Positions 50,783 through 61,817 of a DNA stretch of 64,000 bases are shown here, in pieces (position 1 is the stretch's first letter; each line of letters starts with the position of its first letter). A program made the position numbers and the translations under genes. The DNA is taken from the NCBI GenBank assembly GCA_026874595.1, contig CM049310.1, positions 33,793,558 through 33,857,557 on the forward strand, given 5' to 3'. Below the pieces are notes generated by a model. That model saw only the letters and a program-made list of their open reading frames with translations. It had not been told where the DNA came from and made no database searches. Source of the DNA: Sipunculus nudus. Its lineage: Eukaryota; Annelida; Sipuncula; Golfingiida; Sipunculidae.

Positions 50783-51300
50783 ACTTACGCATAAATTGCG
50801 CATAAACTACGCATAAAATATGAGGCATACGCGGAGATACGCAATTCATGCGCGATTTACGTAATAAATAAGTTTTCATGCGCATTTCCTTCGTCGCTAT
50901 GCGCAGCGAGTGGGGGCCGGGGTGGGCATACGCGGGCATACGCGAAAACGGTTTTGCGCTGCACAAAATTTTTCCTCTTCTTGGATTTACGCAATCTATG
51001 CGTAATTTACGTAGTTTATACGCAGTTCTTACGCAATTCATGCCTTATTCATACGCGCATGTGCGCGATACATACGAGATTGATACGCAAAATCGGTGAT
51101 TTTCACGCCCGTTCCGCGTATGTCCGCGTATGTTTAACGAACCTTTCACGCATATATCACGCATCAATCGCAGATGTATCACTTATATATCGCGTATACC
51201 GCTAAGAACTACGCACATTACGCATTAATCACTTATAAAAACAGATGAACTACGCTAGATTTACGCTAGAATCACGCATGCTTCACGAAAGAATCGCGTA
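50783..51300 (+). repeat. Left subterminal array of TACGCATAAA-like motifs
   Basis: Dozens of degenerate 8-11-bp motifs occur here (TACGCATAAA, TACGCAATTCATGCG, TTACGCAATC, ATACGCGGGC, TCACGCATAT). They probably act as transposase or ORF2 binding sites. Open frames across the array, such as 132 codons at 50643-51041, are by-products. Confidence 0.8.
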
Positions 51301-51406
51301 TGGGGACAGGATAGATAAACCGGCCGATTTTGGACCGCTGACCCAGTCTGCATCACGCCGCCCATGAGTACACATCTCTGTTCAATGACATCCTGGAGAA
51401 AAGACC

Positions 51407-51800
51407 ATGAACCCCCAATGCAGAGAAGTCCTTGCCTTCCTCCTGCAGCAGCATAACAATCAACTGGTCCAGCTCCAGCAGATCCTGCACCGGAGGCAGA
51501 GAAGAAGGCGTGGGAGAAGACACAGGGTCGCCTGGATTGGAAGAAGAGTCGAATTTGGGATCCATAACAGATTGATGGTGGAGATGAGAAATGAAGATCC
51601 AAGATCCTTCCATAAATTCAAGCGGATGCCGCCTGCAATGTACGGCGAGATCGTGGAGAGGCTGACACCAAGAATAACGAAACAGACCACCAACTGGCGA
51701 CCACCCCTTGATCCTGGACTCAGGGTGGCACTGACCCTACGCCACCTTGCCTCTGGTTGGTTGGGAGGGTCCAGCATCATAGGCAGGATCTTGTTGGGGA
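51407..51800 (+). pseudogene. PIF/Harbinger transposase N-terminus, truncated
   Basis: A frame from ATG 51407 gives an Arg-rich N-terminus and then EDPRSFHKFKRMPPAMYGEI, VERLTPRITKQTTNWRPPLD and ALTLRHLASG. This matches the region before the catalytic domain in the 8.4-kb relic (which has ITLRYLASG). After RHLASG the frame runs into antisense ORF2 sequence and stops at 51829. The DDE catalytic part has been deleted, so the protein cannot transpose anything. The fusion point is at roughly 51757-51780. Confidence 0.8.
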
Positions 51801-52105
51801 CCATCACCATCGGCACCAGGAGCTTGTGAGGGAGCATCAACACCAGTAGGAGCTGGTGGGGGAGCATCACCATCGGCACCTTGACCACCACCAGTAGCTT
51901 CGGGAAGATCATCGGGGGGGGGGGGGGGGGGGGAGGGGCATTGGAGATCTTGGCTCAGGAACTTGGGCCTTCCTCTTCCTCCCTGCCTTCCGTGAGCTCG
52001 ACCTCGATGACTGTGCACGTTTCTTCGCCGGAATTATCACGCCTTTCTGAAAGAAGGATCTTCAAACGATGCAGATGTTCACTCGTCAGCGGTCTTCGTG
52101 GTTGT
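51760..52105 (-). pseudogene. Harbinger ORF2 N-terminal remnant
   Basis: On the minus strand a TATAAAAT box (52122-52115) precedes a reading region with a basic start, an RGRAHGRQGGRGRP-like stretch, a Pro run and an acidic, Pro/Gly/Asp-rich stretch (GADGDAPPPAPTGVDAPSQA). This corresponds in position and orientation to ORF2 of the 10.4-11.2 kb relic. The MADF domain itself is absent because of the deletion that joins this gene to the transposase. The Pro run corresponds to a 20-G run at 51914-51933. The assignment is inferred from position. Confidence 0.5.
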
Positions 52106-52114
52106 TTTTTCTTT

Positions 52115-52122
52115 ATTTTATA
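52115..52122 (-). promoter_or_regulatory. TATA box upstream of ORF2 remnant
   Basis: On the minus strand TATAAAAT lies just upstream of the basic reading region. The BEL/Pao insertion starts immediately beyond it. Confidence 0.4.
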
Positions 52123-52907
52123 GTGTCCAGTCTGTAATGACTATTGTGAGAACTATTATATTAAATTATTTTTTCAAGTACTTGTGGTAATTTAGGCAGA
52201 GCAACTAGTAACTAAGGTCAAGGTTGTAAACAATTTAGTTTTTATGGTAAAGACAGGAAGCTCAGCCATTTTGAAACTTGAAGTAGGCAGCCATGGTTTG
52301 TCAAGTAGTGATTTGGACAAAATACCAAGTTTTGGTAAGAATATTTACTTTTTAATATGATGAACCATGATGTAAAGACTATTCATTGTGTTTAATTAAT
52401 TATTTAAAGACAACGGGTCAGCAATTTAGTCAGTTTAAACTTGACAGTTTGTTGATGCTAAAGTTTGACCACCTTGAGATTATGTCCAGTCCTATCATAA
52501 ATTAAACCATTCAGAACTATTATTTAGGATGCTCATTCCCTGCATAATAATTTTAGAGACTATGGTTGATTAGCCAAACCTTACTTATTTGGGACTTATT
52601 TAATTCACACTGTATTTCTAATTATATCATGGTGTGTAATGAAGCTATTTCCTCATGATAGAGGTGCCTTTATTGATGTCCATGCTGGTGCATTGGCACT
52701 TATACAGTAACTATTTTATCACATATGAAGGCACTTATCACTACTTTGTTACTTAAGGCCATGCTACAGGGATTATTAGTTATGAGTTTTCTTTGTTTGT
52801 TTCAGTAAATCGTCATGAACGCATTTACAGTTTTTGTCATTATTGGAGCCACTACATTATTAACAAAACTTGAGAGCAAAATATCTTGGACCTAGTGTCA
52901 ACATTTC

Positions 52908-53699
52908 ATGGCTGATAGTAGGAATACTCTCTCTGATAATGAGGCCCAAATCAGGAAAAGTGCTAGGCCACATAAAATGTCTAGTAAAGGCCTTCAATAT
53001 GAACTTGAACTTCGATTCAAGAAAAGAGAACATAGTTATCGGACTGTGTTACAGATAACTGATGAAATACGCCAGGGAATTAAAGAAAATACTGAAATTC
53101 CTCTGCTCCATTACAAGTACTCTACCTGGCTACAAAAGTATGAAGACTTTTTAGCCATCCATGAACGTTGTATTGAATTAATGGATGAGGAGCAAAGACA
53201 GATAGATGATAGAGAATACTTTAGGGTGAGAGATACTGAATGTAGAAATTTGAAGACCGAAGTTGAAAAGTGTATTTGTGCCACAAAGAGTGTAAAGACA
53301 GATAGTATTAGAAGTGGTAGCAGTCGGTCATCTCACAGTTCAAGGAGATCCAGATTATCAAAATTAGACTACTCTAGATTAGAGGAGAAGCAGAAAAAGG
53401 CAGAGCTAAAAGCTAAAGAGAATGCATTACAACAACAAAGAGAAATAAAGCAGGCTAGACTTGACTTAAAAATGAAAGAGCAGGAGCTGCAGTTAAAGAC
53501 TGAATTAGCAATAGCAGAAGCTAAATCTGATGTGCTCAGTGATTTTAAAGAAAGACTGTCATTCAAACCTGTTCATTCCAGTGTGATAGTACATGCTCAA
53601 AAAGCCGCTGCTCAACCTTTAACTGAACATGCTCACTTAGATCCAAATGCCAGTGAATTGTACCACAACAAAAGATTAACATGTCTAAAGAAACTGTAA
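52908..53699 (+). pseudogene. gag: BEL/Pao gag, N-terminal part
   Basis: A 263-codon frame starts MADSRNTLSDNEAQ. After a globular N-terminal region (SYRTVLQITDEI, RCIELMDEEQRQI) it contains a Ser-rich patch (SGSSRSSHSSRRSRLS) and a long charged coiled-coil (roughly residues 155-220, with EKQKKAELKAKENALQQQ). This is typical of the first part of Pao gag proteins, which form the particle. It ends in a stop that overlaps the next frame by 19 nt, so the rest of gag is reached only through a frameshift. Confidence 0.75.
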
Positions 53700-54684
53700 C
53701 AGACAGTCCTGAACTCTTGTCTGTAGCTAGAAAACTAAGAAAGCCTGTATCTGATATTCAGAAATTTTGTGGTGGTCCTTTGGACTACAAACGTTTCATG
53801 AGACAATTTGATGCTAGAATTGTAGCAAACACAGACTCTTTTGATGAGAGAATGAATTATTTAGACCAGTTCACTGTGGGTGAGGCTAACAGAATAGTAA
53901 AAGGCTATGCACATTTAGACTCAAAGGTTGGCTATTTCGCAGTTATGGAGGAATTTAAAAGTAGATATGGTGATCCCGATGTTATTGCTCATGCTTATGT
54001 CAAGAGGGCACTAGACTGGCCAGTAATCAAACCGAAAAATGCAAAGGGACTTGACGAGTTTTCTATATTCCTTCGTGAACGTGAATATGCAGAACAGTGT
54101 TGAAGCAGCAAATGCGCTAGATTACTCAGAGAACTTGAGTTTGTTGGTCAGCAAATTACTATACTATTTGCATGATAGGTGGAAAACAATTGTCCAGGAT
54201 ACCAAAGAACGTAATCACATTCTCAGATTCTCCCAGTTAGTTGACTTTGTTCGGAAAGAGGCCAAGAAAGCTAATGATCCTACATTTGGCAAAAGCTCCT
54301 TAGTCACAAAACAAACTGTAAAGCCAGGGTCTCATACAAATAAAAGAAGCTTTGCAATTGATATTGCAGTTACAGGACCAAGGAATGAGGAGACTTATGA
54401 CTCAACAAAGTCCAATAAAGGACTAGCATTCCAGAAACCTTGTATATATTGTCATTCACCACAACACACTCTTGACTCGCTTAAGTTTAAAGTCACAACC
54501 ACTGAAAAGTAGGTTTGATTTTCTCAAATCTGAAGGTTTGTGTTTTGCATGTTTGAAGTCCGGTCACCAAAGATTCAATTGTCTTCATAGAACCTTTTGT
54601 ACCACTTGTAATAGATGTCACCCATCAGTCCTTCATGTAGAGAGCAATAACCAGCAACCCCCCCCCCCCCAATGTAGCCAGTGA
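53681..54684 (+). pseudogene. gag: BEL/Pao gag, DUF1759-like domain and zinc knuckle
   Basis: Three successive frames continue gag. The first (53681-54103) has the DUF1759-type signature FCGGPLDYKRFMRQFDARI and FDERMNYLDQFT. The second (to 54512) carries LLYYLHDRWKTIV and FVRKEAKKANDP, plus the start of a Cys cluster (PCIYCHSPQHT). The third (to 54684) has a perfect CX2CX4HX4C knuckle, CFACLKSGHQRFNC, then FCTTCNRCHPSVLH. The knuckle would bind the RNA genome. A run of ten C at 54660-54669 lies at the last frame change. Confidence 0.8.
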
Positions 54685-54685
54685 A

Positions 54686-55270
54686 GTGAACAATACTGTC
54701 ACAATGTCATCAGCATCTAGTAGTTATATGGGGACCGACGCTCAGCGATCAGCTTTTGCTATTGTTCCAGTTAGGATCAAAGCTAAAAACAGTGACAAGT
54801 TTGTTGAAACACATGCCTTTCTTGACACTGGAAGCACTGCCACATTCTGTTCAGAGCAAGTGATGAGACAGTTAGGCATAGAAGGAAAGAAAACTAAGAT
54901 TGTTTTGTGTACAATGGGGAATGAAAGGCTACAGGACAGTTATGTAATACCAGACTTAGAGATCACATCAGTAGATGGTAAACACGTAGCTGAACTACCA
55001 CCTGTACTTACTCAGCCTACTCTTCCAGTAACAGGAAAGGATATAATAACATCTGATGATTTGCTAAAATGGCCATACTTACAGAATGTGCCTTTACATC
55101 AGATTGATGGGCATGCTCATGTCGGACTTCTTATAGGAGTAAATGCACCAAGGGTAATGGAACCTCATGATGTTATACAGGGTAAAGACAATGGTCCTTT
55201 CGCAGTAAAAACCATGCTGGGCTGGGTGATAAATGGACCCATAGATGTCAGTGATGTAAGGCCTCCATGA
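54686..55270 (+). pseudogene. BEL/Pao aspartic protease
   Basis: A 194-codon frame with the retropepsin active-site motif HAFLDTGSTATFCSE (near residue 47), followed by the DUF1758-like pattern QPTLPVTGKDIITSDDL, WPYLQNVPLH and DGHAHVGLLIGVNAP, and MLGWVINGP at the end. It would cleave the polyprotein during particle maturation. It ends at an ATGA overlap with the next frame, consistent with a one-base frame change in what was a continuous pol frame. Confidence 0.88.
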
Positions 55271-56582
55271 GCAGAATTAGCATTCATGAAGTACCTACTT
55301 TAGAAGATCAGCTGCGCAATCATCTTGATCATGACTTCAGTGAGAGAACTGTTGATGATGAGCCAGAGCCCTCCAAGGAGGACAAGCAGTTTCTCAAAAT
55401 AGTAAGTGAATCTGTTCAGCTGCTAGACGGTCATTATACCATTAGATTACCTTTGAGATGTAATGAAACTGTCATGCCAACCAACAGAAAACAAGCAGAA
55501 CAAAGGTTAGCACTGCTTACCAGAAGATTTGTCAGAGATGTCGAATTCCTTGCGGAATATAAATCATGCTTAGACAAACTGTTGAATGAATGTCATGCAC
55601 GCCAGGTGCCATCAGACCAGCTTGATCAAGATGATGGCAGGGTATGGTATCTTCCTTACCACGGAGTACATCATCCAGTTAAAAGGAAACTGAGAGTAGT
55701 ATTTGACTGTGCAGCTAGGCATGGAGGAACTTCTCTTAATGAAAAACTCCTTCAGGGGCCAAATCTAACAAATACACTCATGGGAACTTTGATTAGGTTT
55801 CGCCAGGGTAAGATAGCTGTGATGTCTGATATAGAGTCAATGTTTCATCAGGTTCGTGTACCAGATGAGGATACCAGTCTGCTTCGGTTTCTATGGTATC
55901 AAAATGGAAACATTAATCAGCCTGTAACTGAGTACCAGATGGTTGTACACTTATTCGGGGCAGCATCTTCTCCAGCATGTGCAAATTTGCTTTGCGACAA
56001 ACTGCAACAGATAACAAAGGAAAATATCGCAAAGAAGCAACAGATACAATCTTGAAAAATTTCTATGTAGATGACTGTTTAAAATCTGTAGATATTGTCA
56101 GTGAACCTATAAGCCTGTGTAAAGAATTGAGAGACGTTTGTTCAGAGGGAGGATTTCATCTGACAAAATAGATTAGTAATAGCAGGGAAGTTATGGATTC
56201 TATTCCTGAAAATGAAAGAGCCAAAGAGGTTCAGGATCTTGACCTAGACCAAAATACTTTACCAGTAGAAAGGGTACTAGGTATTAAATGGTGTGTCGAA
56301 ACTGACAAATTCATGTTCAAAATTTATATTAAAAATAAACCAACAACCAGATGTGGGATTCTTACAGTGGTGAGCTCAATATATGACCCTCTGGGATTTC
56401 TAGCTCCATATGTACTAAAGGCAAAACTTATTTTGCAAGACCTGTGTCGCTTGAACGTAGCTTGGGATGGGACCATTCCAAACAGATTAGCAGAGGAATG
56501 GACAGAATGGAAAATGGAGGTTCAGAAACTAGAATCATTTTATGAGAACAGATGTTTTAAACCAGTTGATTTTGAGTACTGA
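55267..56582 (+). pseudogene. pol: BEL/Pao reverse transcriptase
   Basis: Motifs appear in order: YLPYHGVHHPVKRKLRVVFD, GTSLNEKLLQGPNLTNTL, the catalytic A-block MSDIESMFHQVRV, LFGAASSPACANL, then after a frame change FYVDDCLKS with the YVDD active site (near 56070). An in-frame stop at 56169-56171 interrupts the thumb region. The frame resumes with LGIKWCVETDKF and VVSSIYDPLGFLAPYVLKAK, the usual Pao connection sequence. Confidence 0.92.
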
Positions 56583-57402
56583 GTTCCATCATTTCTCTGA
56601 TACGTGTGAACAGGGATATGGTGTTGTGTCATACCTTAGACTGGTAAATATCAAAGGAGACATTCATTGTAGTTTTGTTATGGGCAAATCCAGAGTAGCA
56701 CCTTTAAAAAAGGTAACAGTGCCACGATTAGAACTGACTGCATCCACCATTGCTGTGCGTGCTGATAAGCTATTACGCAAAGAGCTTGAGATCTCAATTG
56801 ATAAATCCTATTTTTGGACTGATAGCATGTCTGTGATCCGTTATATTAGAAATACAACATCTAGATTTCACACATTTGTAGCAAACAGACTTTCAGTAAT
56901 TCATGAAGGATCTGAAGCTTCACGTGGTTTGTCTGCTGACGAGCTGACTGAAAACTGCCGCTGGGTGAAAGGTCCAAAGTTTTTGTGGAACCATGAAAGT
57001 GAATGGCCAGAAATTTCTGAAATCTCAGATGTATTGGCAGATGACCCTGAGGTAAAAAGGGTTAAAGTATCACAACTGAGTCTATCAACAGGTTTGCCAA
57101 AGAACACACATACTGAAATTCCTACTGATAGACTGATAAATTATCATTCTTCATGGTTTAAACTTAAACGAGGAGTAGCATTGATACTCAGAATAAAGAA
57201 TATGCTGTTGTGGAAGGTCAGAGGTCAGAAAGTGAGCCAGTCAGGAAACCTCACCGTTTCAGAGCTGGATAGTGCAGAGATTAAAATATCAAAGATCAGT
57301 GTATGCAAAGGAAATCAAAGCCTTGAATGAAATGAATGGTAGTGTGAAACAAAAGAGCTCAATCAGAAAGCTAGATCCTATTTTAGTTGATAGTTTGCCT
57401 TA
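56542..57402 (+). pseudogene. pol: BEL/Pao RNase H and linker
   Basis: After another frame change the sequence reads FSDTCEQGYGVVSYLR (first catalytic Asp), VPRLELTASTIAVRADKLL (Glu), YFWTDSMSVIRYI (Asp), then HTFVANRL, a typical Pao RNase H. The linker region RWVKGPKFLW also fits. The frame stops at 57330 and the next frame has a stop at 57400-57402. Confidence 0.88.
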
Positions 57403-57442
57403 GTGTAGGGGGCGCCTGAATCGTTCTTCTCTCCCTGAGAAT

Positions 57443-58330
57443 ATGAAACACCCCGTGATGATACCTAAAGACAGCCACATTACAACACTCATCTTAAGAC
57501 AGATTCATTTGAAATCAGGACATTCAGGCAGAAATCATATTCTGTCTGAGTTACGCAAAAGGTATTGGATAATACAAGGACCTTCAGCTGTTCGGAGAAT
57601 TCTGTCAAAGTGTGTTACATGCAGGAAGTTGATTTCTCCTGTGGTTGAACAGAAAATGAGTGATTTACCTAAAGATTGATTAGCTGCAGATGAGCCACCA
57701 TTCACTTACGTTGGGGTTGATTATTTTGGTCCATTTAATATAAAGAGAGGCCGCTCTATGGTAAAACGCTTTGGTGCTCTTTACACATGTCTCACAGTTC
57801 GAGCAATACATTTGGAGGTCGCAGCATCTCTTGACACTGATTCATATATTCTTGCGTTGCGTAGGTTTATTGCCCGCAGGGGTCAAGTGAAAAGCATCAG
57901 ATCAGATAACGGAACAAATTTGGTCAGTGCAGAACGTGATCTGAGAGACGCTATTAATTCATGGAACTTATCTCGGATTCATAATGATATTTTGCAGTTG
58001 AATATTGACTGGACATTCAACCCACCTACCGGATCCCACCATGGAGGTATATGGGAGAGGCAGATCAGGACAGTGCGTAAAATACTGAATAGTCTGACAA
58101 AGGAACAAGGGTTAGATGATGAAAGCTTTCATACTCTTTTGTGTGAAGTTGAGGCTATTGTCAACAGCAGGCCAATAACAAAATTATCTGACCAACATAA
58201 TGACCTTGAAGCATTAACAACGAATCACCTATTACTGATGAAGACCAAACCTAATCTACCTCCAGGAGTTTTTACTAAGGATGATTTATACTGCCTGCAA
58301 GCGACGTTGGAGGCAGGTGCAGTATATTAG
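57443..58330 (+). pseudogene. pol: BEL/Pao integrase
   Basis: An H2C2 zinc-binding module (HLKSGHSGRNHIL with KCVTC) is followed by the rve catalytic core with all three acidic residues: VGVDYFGPF, IRSDNGTN and GGIWERQIR. A stop at 57677-57679 separates the zinc module from the core. The core continues through FHTLLCEVEAIVNSRPITKL to the [13 protein letters not shown] tail. It would insert the cDNA into the genome. Confidence 0.92.
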
Positions 58331-58600
58331 TAACATTTTTTGGAAGCGTTGGGTGCACGAGTACTTGCCATTGTTGCAAGAAAGACAAAAATGGTGTAGT
58401 ATAATGCAAAATCTCAAAGTTGGAGATATAGTCTTATTGGTTGATGCTAAAGCACCAATAAATTTCTTGGCCAATGGGACGTGTGATAGAGACAATGCCA
58501 GACAGAAAAGGGTTTGTGCGTCAAGTAAAGGTTAAAACTCAAACATCAACTCTGGTGCGTCCTATTGACAAACTCTGTCTTGTGTTAGAAATGGACTAAT
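58281..58600 (+). pseudogene. pol: BEL/Pao integrase C-terminal (DUF5641-like) tail
   Basis: After a frame change the motif [19 protein letters not shown] and then [12 protein letters not shown] appear, which is the DUF5641 pattern at the end of Pao polyproteins. A further frame change near 58490 leads to RPIDKLCLVLE before a final stop. No envelope-like gene follows. Confidence 0.8.
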
Positions 58601-58994
58601 GCATTTAAGAACTTGCGCAATATGGACTTTGTTGATACTTTATTATTGTAAGGTGACTACCTGATAATAATGAGAGTGTTTTCTATGTTTTCTATGCTTT
58701 ATATCCGTTGTATATTAAGATGAAGGTTGATCATGTATTGATATAATTAATATGTCAAGGTATATGTATGTACCTGAACATGTTATGCAGAAGATTTGAC
58801 GTAATGAAGAGGTTGAAGATTAATTTCATAATATGTGTGCAACCATCTTGAAGTATGTCACTCTGAACTGTAGCCACAAGTTTAAAGAGTTAACATTAAC
58901 TCCTTGTGAACCTATAGCGAATGTAACTTTATAAAGCGAGCTTAAACCTGATTGTATAGCTATAATTGATAATTGTGAAGTATCCTATGAAGAA

Positions 58995-59405
58995 ATGCAG
59001 CGGCAGCGCGGTGCGGACGCGATACAAACACCCAATATCCGCGGAGCATGCCCGGAACATGCGCGATTCATGCGCGATACATACGCGATCTTTACGCGGA
59101 GCATGCGCTATCCATTCGTGCTTTGCGTGAATCATGCGTGGATCATACGCAGTTCTTTCGTGTTTCATCCGTGGGAATTATTCAGGAATATGGCTTTTCC
59201 GTGGATATGCGTGTTATTTGCGCAGTTTTTTTCGTATTTCATGCGTAGTTTATGCGTAATTTATGCGTCGTTGTTGCGTTATTCATCTGTCAAAATTTCA
59301 CGCATAACCCCCAACTTTTCTATTTTTTTTCCACGTATGTCCGCGTATAAATCCAGATTTTTCAATTTTATGCGTACATTATGCGCAATTTATGCGTCAA
59401 CGGCT
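58995..59405 (-). repeat. Right subterminal array of ATGCGCGAT/TACGCG motifs
   Basis: The array contains ATGCGCGATTCATGCGCG, ATACATACGCGATC, TTTATGCGTAATTTATGCGT and TTATGCGCAATTTATGCGT. It is the inverted counterpart of the left array and confirms that the DNA transposon resumes after the BEL/Pao. The 138-codon frame through it is an artefact. Confidence 0.8.
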
Positions 59406-59422
59406 GTGTGACATGGCCTTGA

Positions 59423-60236
59423 ATCCAGATCATGTGCCACACCAAAATCCAACCGGGTCTTCATGGTCTTATTCCCGATTTGCCTTGACAGTTCCAAGAG
59501 ACTACATTAAGAATGCACGAGTTATATTCGGGGATGAACGGGGATGAACACATACCCTCCTGGCGAAGGCATTAAAGAACCCTCCGTTATAACCGATAAC
59601 ACAACCGAACAACAACGCAACTTCATTACCCCTTTCACAAGTATTGGTCTGGAGGGATTGAAGTTTTTTCACCAAGTAAATTAATTTATGCTGAGAAACC
59701 TTTACCCAATGGTTAAAAATAGATGAATATTTCTATACAAGAAGTAATATACGCAATTAAACTTCTGCTCCCTCCAAGTCATTAAAAGATAGAGTTTTGT
59801 GTTTAGTCACAATGATATTTCCGCCAAAGTGACGTCATTGTTATGTAAGTATCAAATGACGCTGTGCTCTTAGAATATTGTACCGGAGTTAGGTCTGTAA
59901 CTGGATCTTTTCCGGATCCATTAGACACTGAGTTGTCGTGGTCAAGAGTTAACATTCCTTCCACAAGTAATGCATTCAGACAACGTCGTGGAAGAGGGAT
60001 CCAATGATTTAACTGCAGGCAACCTCGCAAACTATGCACTTAATGACCGAAAACAAGTTTAAAGAGCCCCCACGAGTGTGTTGCACTCGCGACACGAATA
60101 TAACTTGGTGTTTAGCACTCGTGACACGAGAAGGGTCGATGGGGACGTCATATCTTCCTGACCTAATTGTATGAAAATTTTAAACCTACCAGGTCTGAAA
60201 TGTTTGCTTTGTCCTACATGGCTTGTTGTTGTTTTC
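59423..60236. other. No gene recognised
   Basis: Unassigned. A small imperfect inverted motif around GTGTTGCACTCGCGACACGA lies at 60078-60097. Confidence 0.5.
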
Positions 60237-60242
60237 CAAAGC

Positions 60243-61811
60243 TACGGTGGCTGATTTAGGACACAGAAAAAAAAATATTTATCTCGAGATCTCAAGATGC
60301 TATCTCGAGATCTCGAAATAGAATTTCGCAAAAATAATTTAGGAAGCAAAAAAAAAAAAAAAAAATTTTAGGAAGCAAAAAAAAAAAAAAAATGTTAGGA
60401 AGCAAAAAAAAAAAAATTTTAGGAAGCAAAAAAAAAAAAAATTTAGGAAGCCAAAAAAAAAATTTTAGGAAGCAAAAAAAAAAATTTAGGATGCAAAAAA
60501 ATCTTTAAAAAATCTTCAACATTTTATCTACAGGCTACTTGTACACAAGGCACTTAAGCAAGTGTTAACATACAGATAAAAACATGTAACCGAGTTTTTG
60601 AAAGATCACTAGTTGATATTTGTTAGAGCATGTGAAGCAATGCAGTGTTTGTCATTTACAGAACTCTGCTCTCTCTGAATTGAAGCCAGATGTTTCTGCT
60701 AGACGTCTTTCTATTACGATCAGTGGCAATTTTTCCCGCCCCCCCCCCCCCCCCCCCACACACCCATGTTATAAAAACAGGTGGATATAGACAAAGACAC
60801 CGTCTTTACCCATGGGATTGGCTCATTTTTATGAAAGGTTTAATAGATTATGTTTACCTAGATTATGTTTATGATTACCTTCACTTCTTTAATATGTATA
60901 TGCAGAGTAAGCCTGTATTACAAAGATTCTATAAATGAGGCAGGTGAATAGCGACTTTAAGACCAAAGCAGAGCATTTTGCTGAAGAAAAATCATGATGA
61001 GAGATGATCGAAATATTTAAACCGTATATTTATGAATATAAAACATTTATGAAGATAGGTTGAATAAAGGTAATCTGAGCTATAGTTATAGCTATATAGT
61101 GGATCAAGACTTTAGTGGCTGAAGCACCCCCCCCCCCCATCCCCAGCGTACCTACCTGAAAACACAGTAATCATTTTTAGCATATTTTAATTTATGATGG
61201 TCTAACACATGTTCCATAAAACAACACACCATTTCAATAAAAAAAAGCTGAAAGAAATTGTGCAAAAAGCGTGTTTCTATAAGAAGCTCTTATTTGTTTG
61301 TATTCTTAAAATAATAAGGTACCTACAATGCATGCATGCAGACCTAAACATTTCTATTTGAGTAATTTAACAGCCATGGCTCTGAATCCGCCGTTCACGT
61401 AAAATGATTCAGTTTCTTTAGGCTTTGACATCTTCCTTACGGATATGAATAATTAAATATTGAACTTATATTTAACTTTTCTTCAACTCGCCTTATCTTA
61501 GGGGATATACAAACTTGATTGATCTTAAATTAACTATATTGTATTACCGTTCTGTTAAACACAGTATACATGCTCTTTGTTTTATAATTGCAATAGTTAG
61601 CACTCTTAACGTATACTGTTCCTATAAAGTTGCTTTGCTTTATGTTAATTCAGCTTCGAATGGTTCGTACAAATGTGACATTTTATCTGGAGATCTCGAA
61701 AGATAAGTTTTTTTTTTTTGCTTCCTAAATTTTTTTTTTTTGCTTCGTAAAATATTTTTTTTTGCTTTCTCGAGATAATTTTTTTTTCTGTTTCCTAAAT
61801 CAGCCACCGTA
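60243..61811. mobile_element. Non-autonomous TIR element, 1569 bp, 6-bp duplication
   Basis: Inverted ends begin TACGGTGGCTGATTTAGG and stay nearly identical for about 45 bp, through ACAGAAAAAAAAA to TTATCTCGAGA. CAAAGC flanks both sides (60237-60242 and 61812-61817). The interior has mirrored A-tract minisatellites near each end, CTCGAGATCTCGA palindromes, a C run and no transposase. A 6-bp duplication argues against hAT, piggyBac and Harbinger; Dada-like or Maverick-related non-autonomous elements are possible. Confidence 0.85.
60338..60499 (+). repeat. A-tract minisatellite with graded tract length
   Basis: Seven units of TTAGGAAGC followed by an A run. Run lengths from left to right are 18, 16, 13, 14, 10, 11 and 7. 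Inverted counterparts (GCTTCCTAAATTTT) lie at 61708-61800. Confidence 0.9.
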
Positions 61812-61817
61812 CAAAGC

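Larger units (their letters stand above)
52130..58980 (+). mobile_element. BEL/Pao LTR retrotransposon, defective
   Basis: Domain order gag, aspartic protease, reverse transcriptase, RNase H, integrase, C-terminal tail is that of the Pao superfamily. Its length of about 6.9 kb fits a complete element. Seven or more frame changes and at least three in-frame stops make it dead. I could not find two matching LTRs: about 780 bp lies before gag and about 380 bp after pol, with only weak mutual similarity. Boundaries are set by where Harbinger sequence stops and resumes and are approximate. Confidence 0.85.
50766..59419 (+). mobile_element. Harbinger-type TIR element containing a BEL/Pao insertion
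   Basis: The left end AGGCAGTGTCACCCAGCACT is mirrored at the right end (inverse AGGCCATGTCACACAGCCGT). The following 19 bp, ACGCATAAATTGCGCATAA, match perfectly (50787-50805 against 59379-59397). TGA flanks both ends (50763-50765 and 59420-59422), a 3-bp duplication size typical of PIF/Harbinger. Inside are subterminal motif arrays, a truncated transposase (51407), an ORF2 remnant on the minus strand, and a full-length BEL/Pao from about 52130 to 58980. Without the retroelement the DNA transposon is about 1.8 kb and internally deleted. Confidence 0.85.

Noticed and set aside
50643-51041. 132-codon minus-strand open frame
   Set aside because: Composed largely of translated TACGCATAAA-type motifs in the Harbinger subterminal array.
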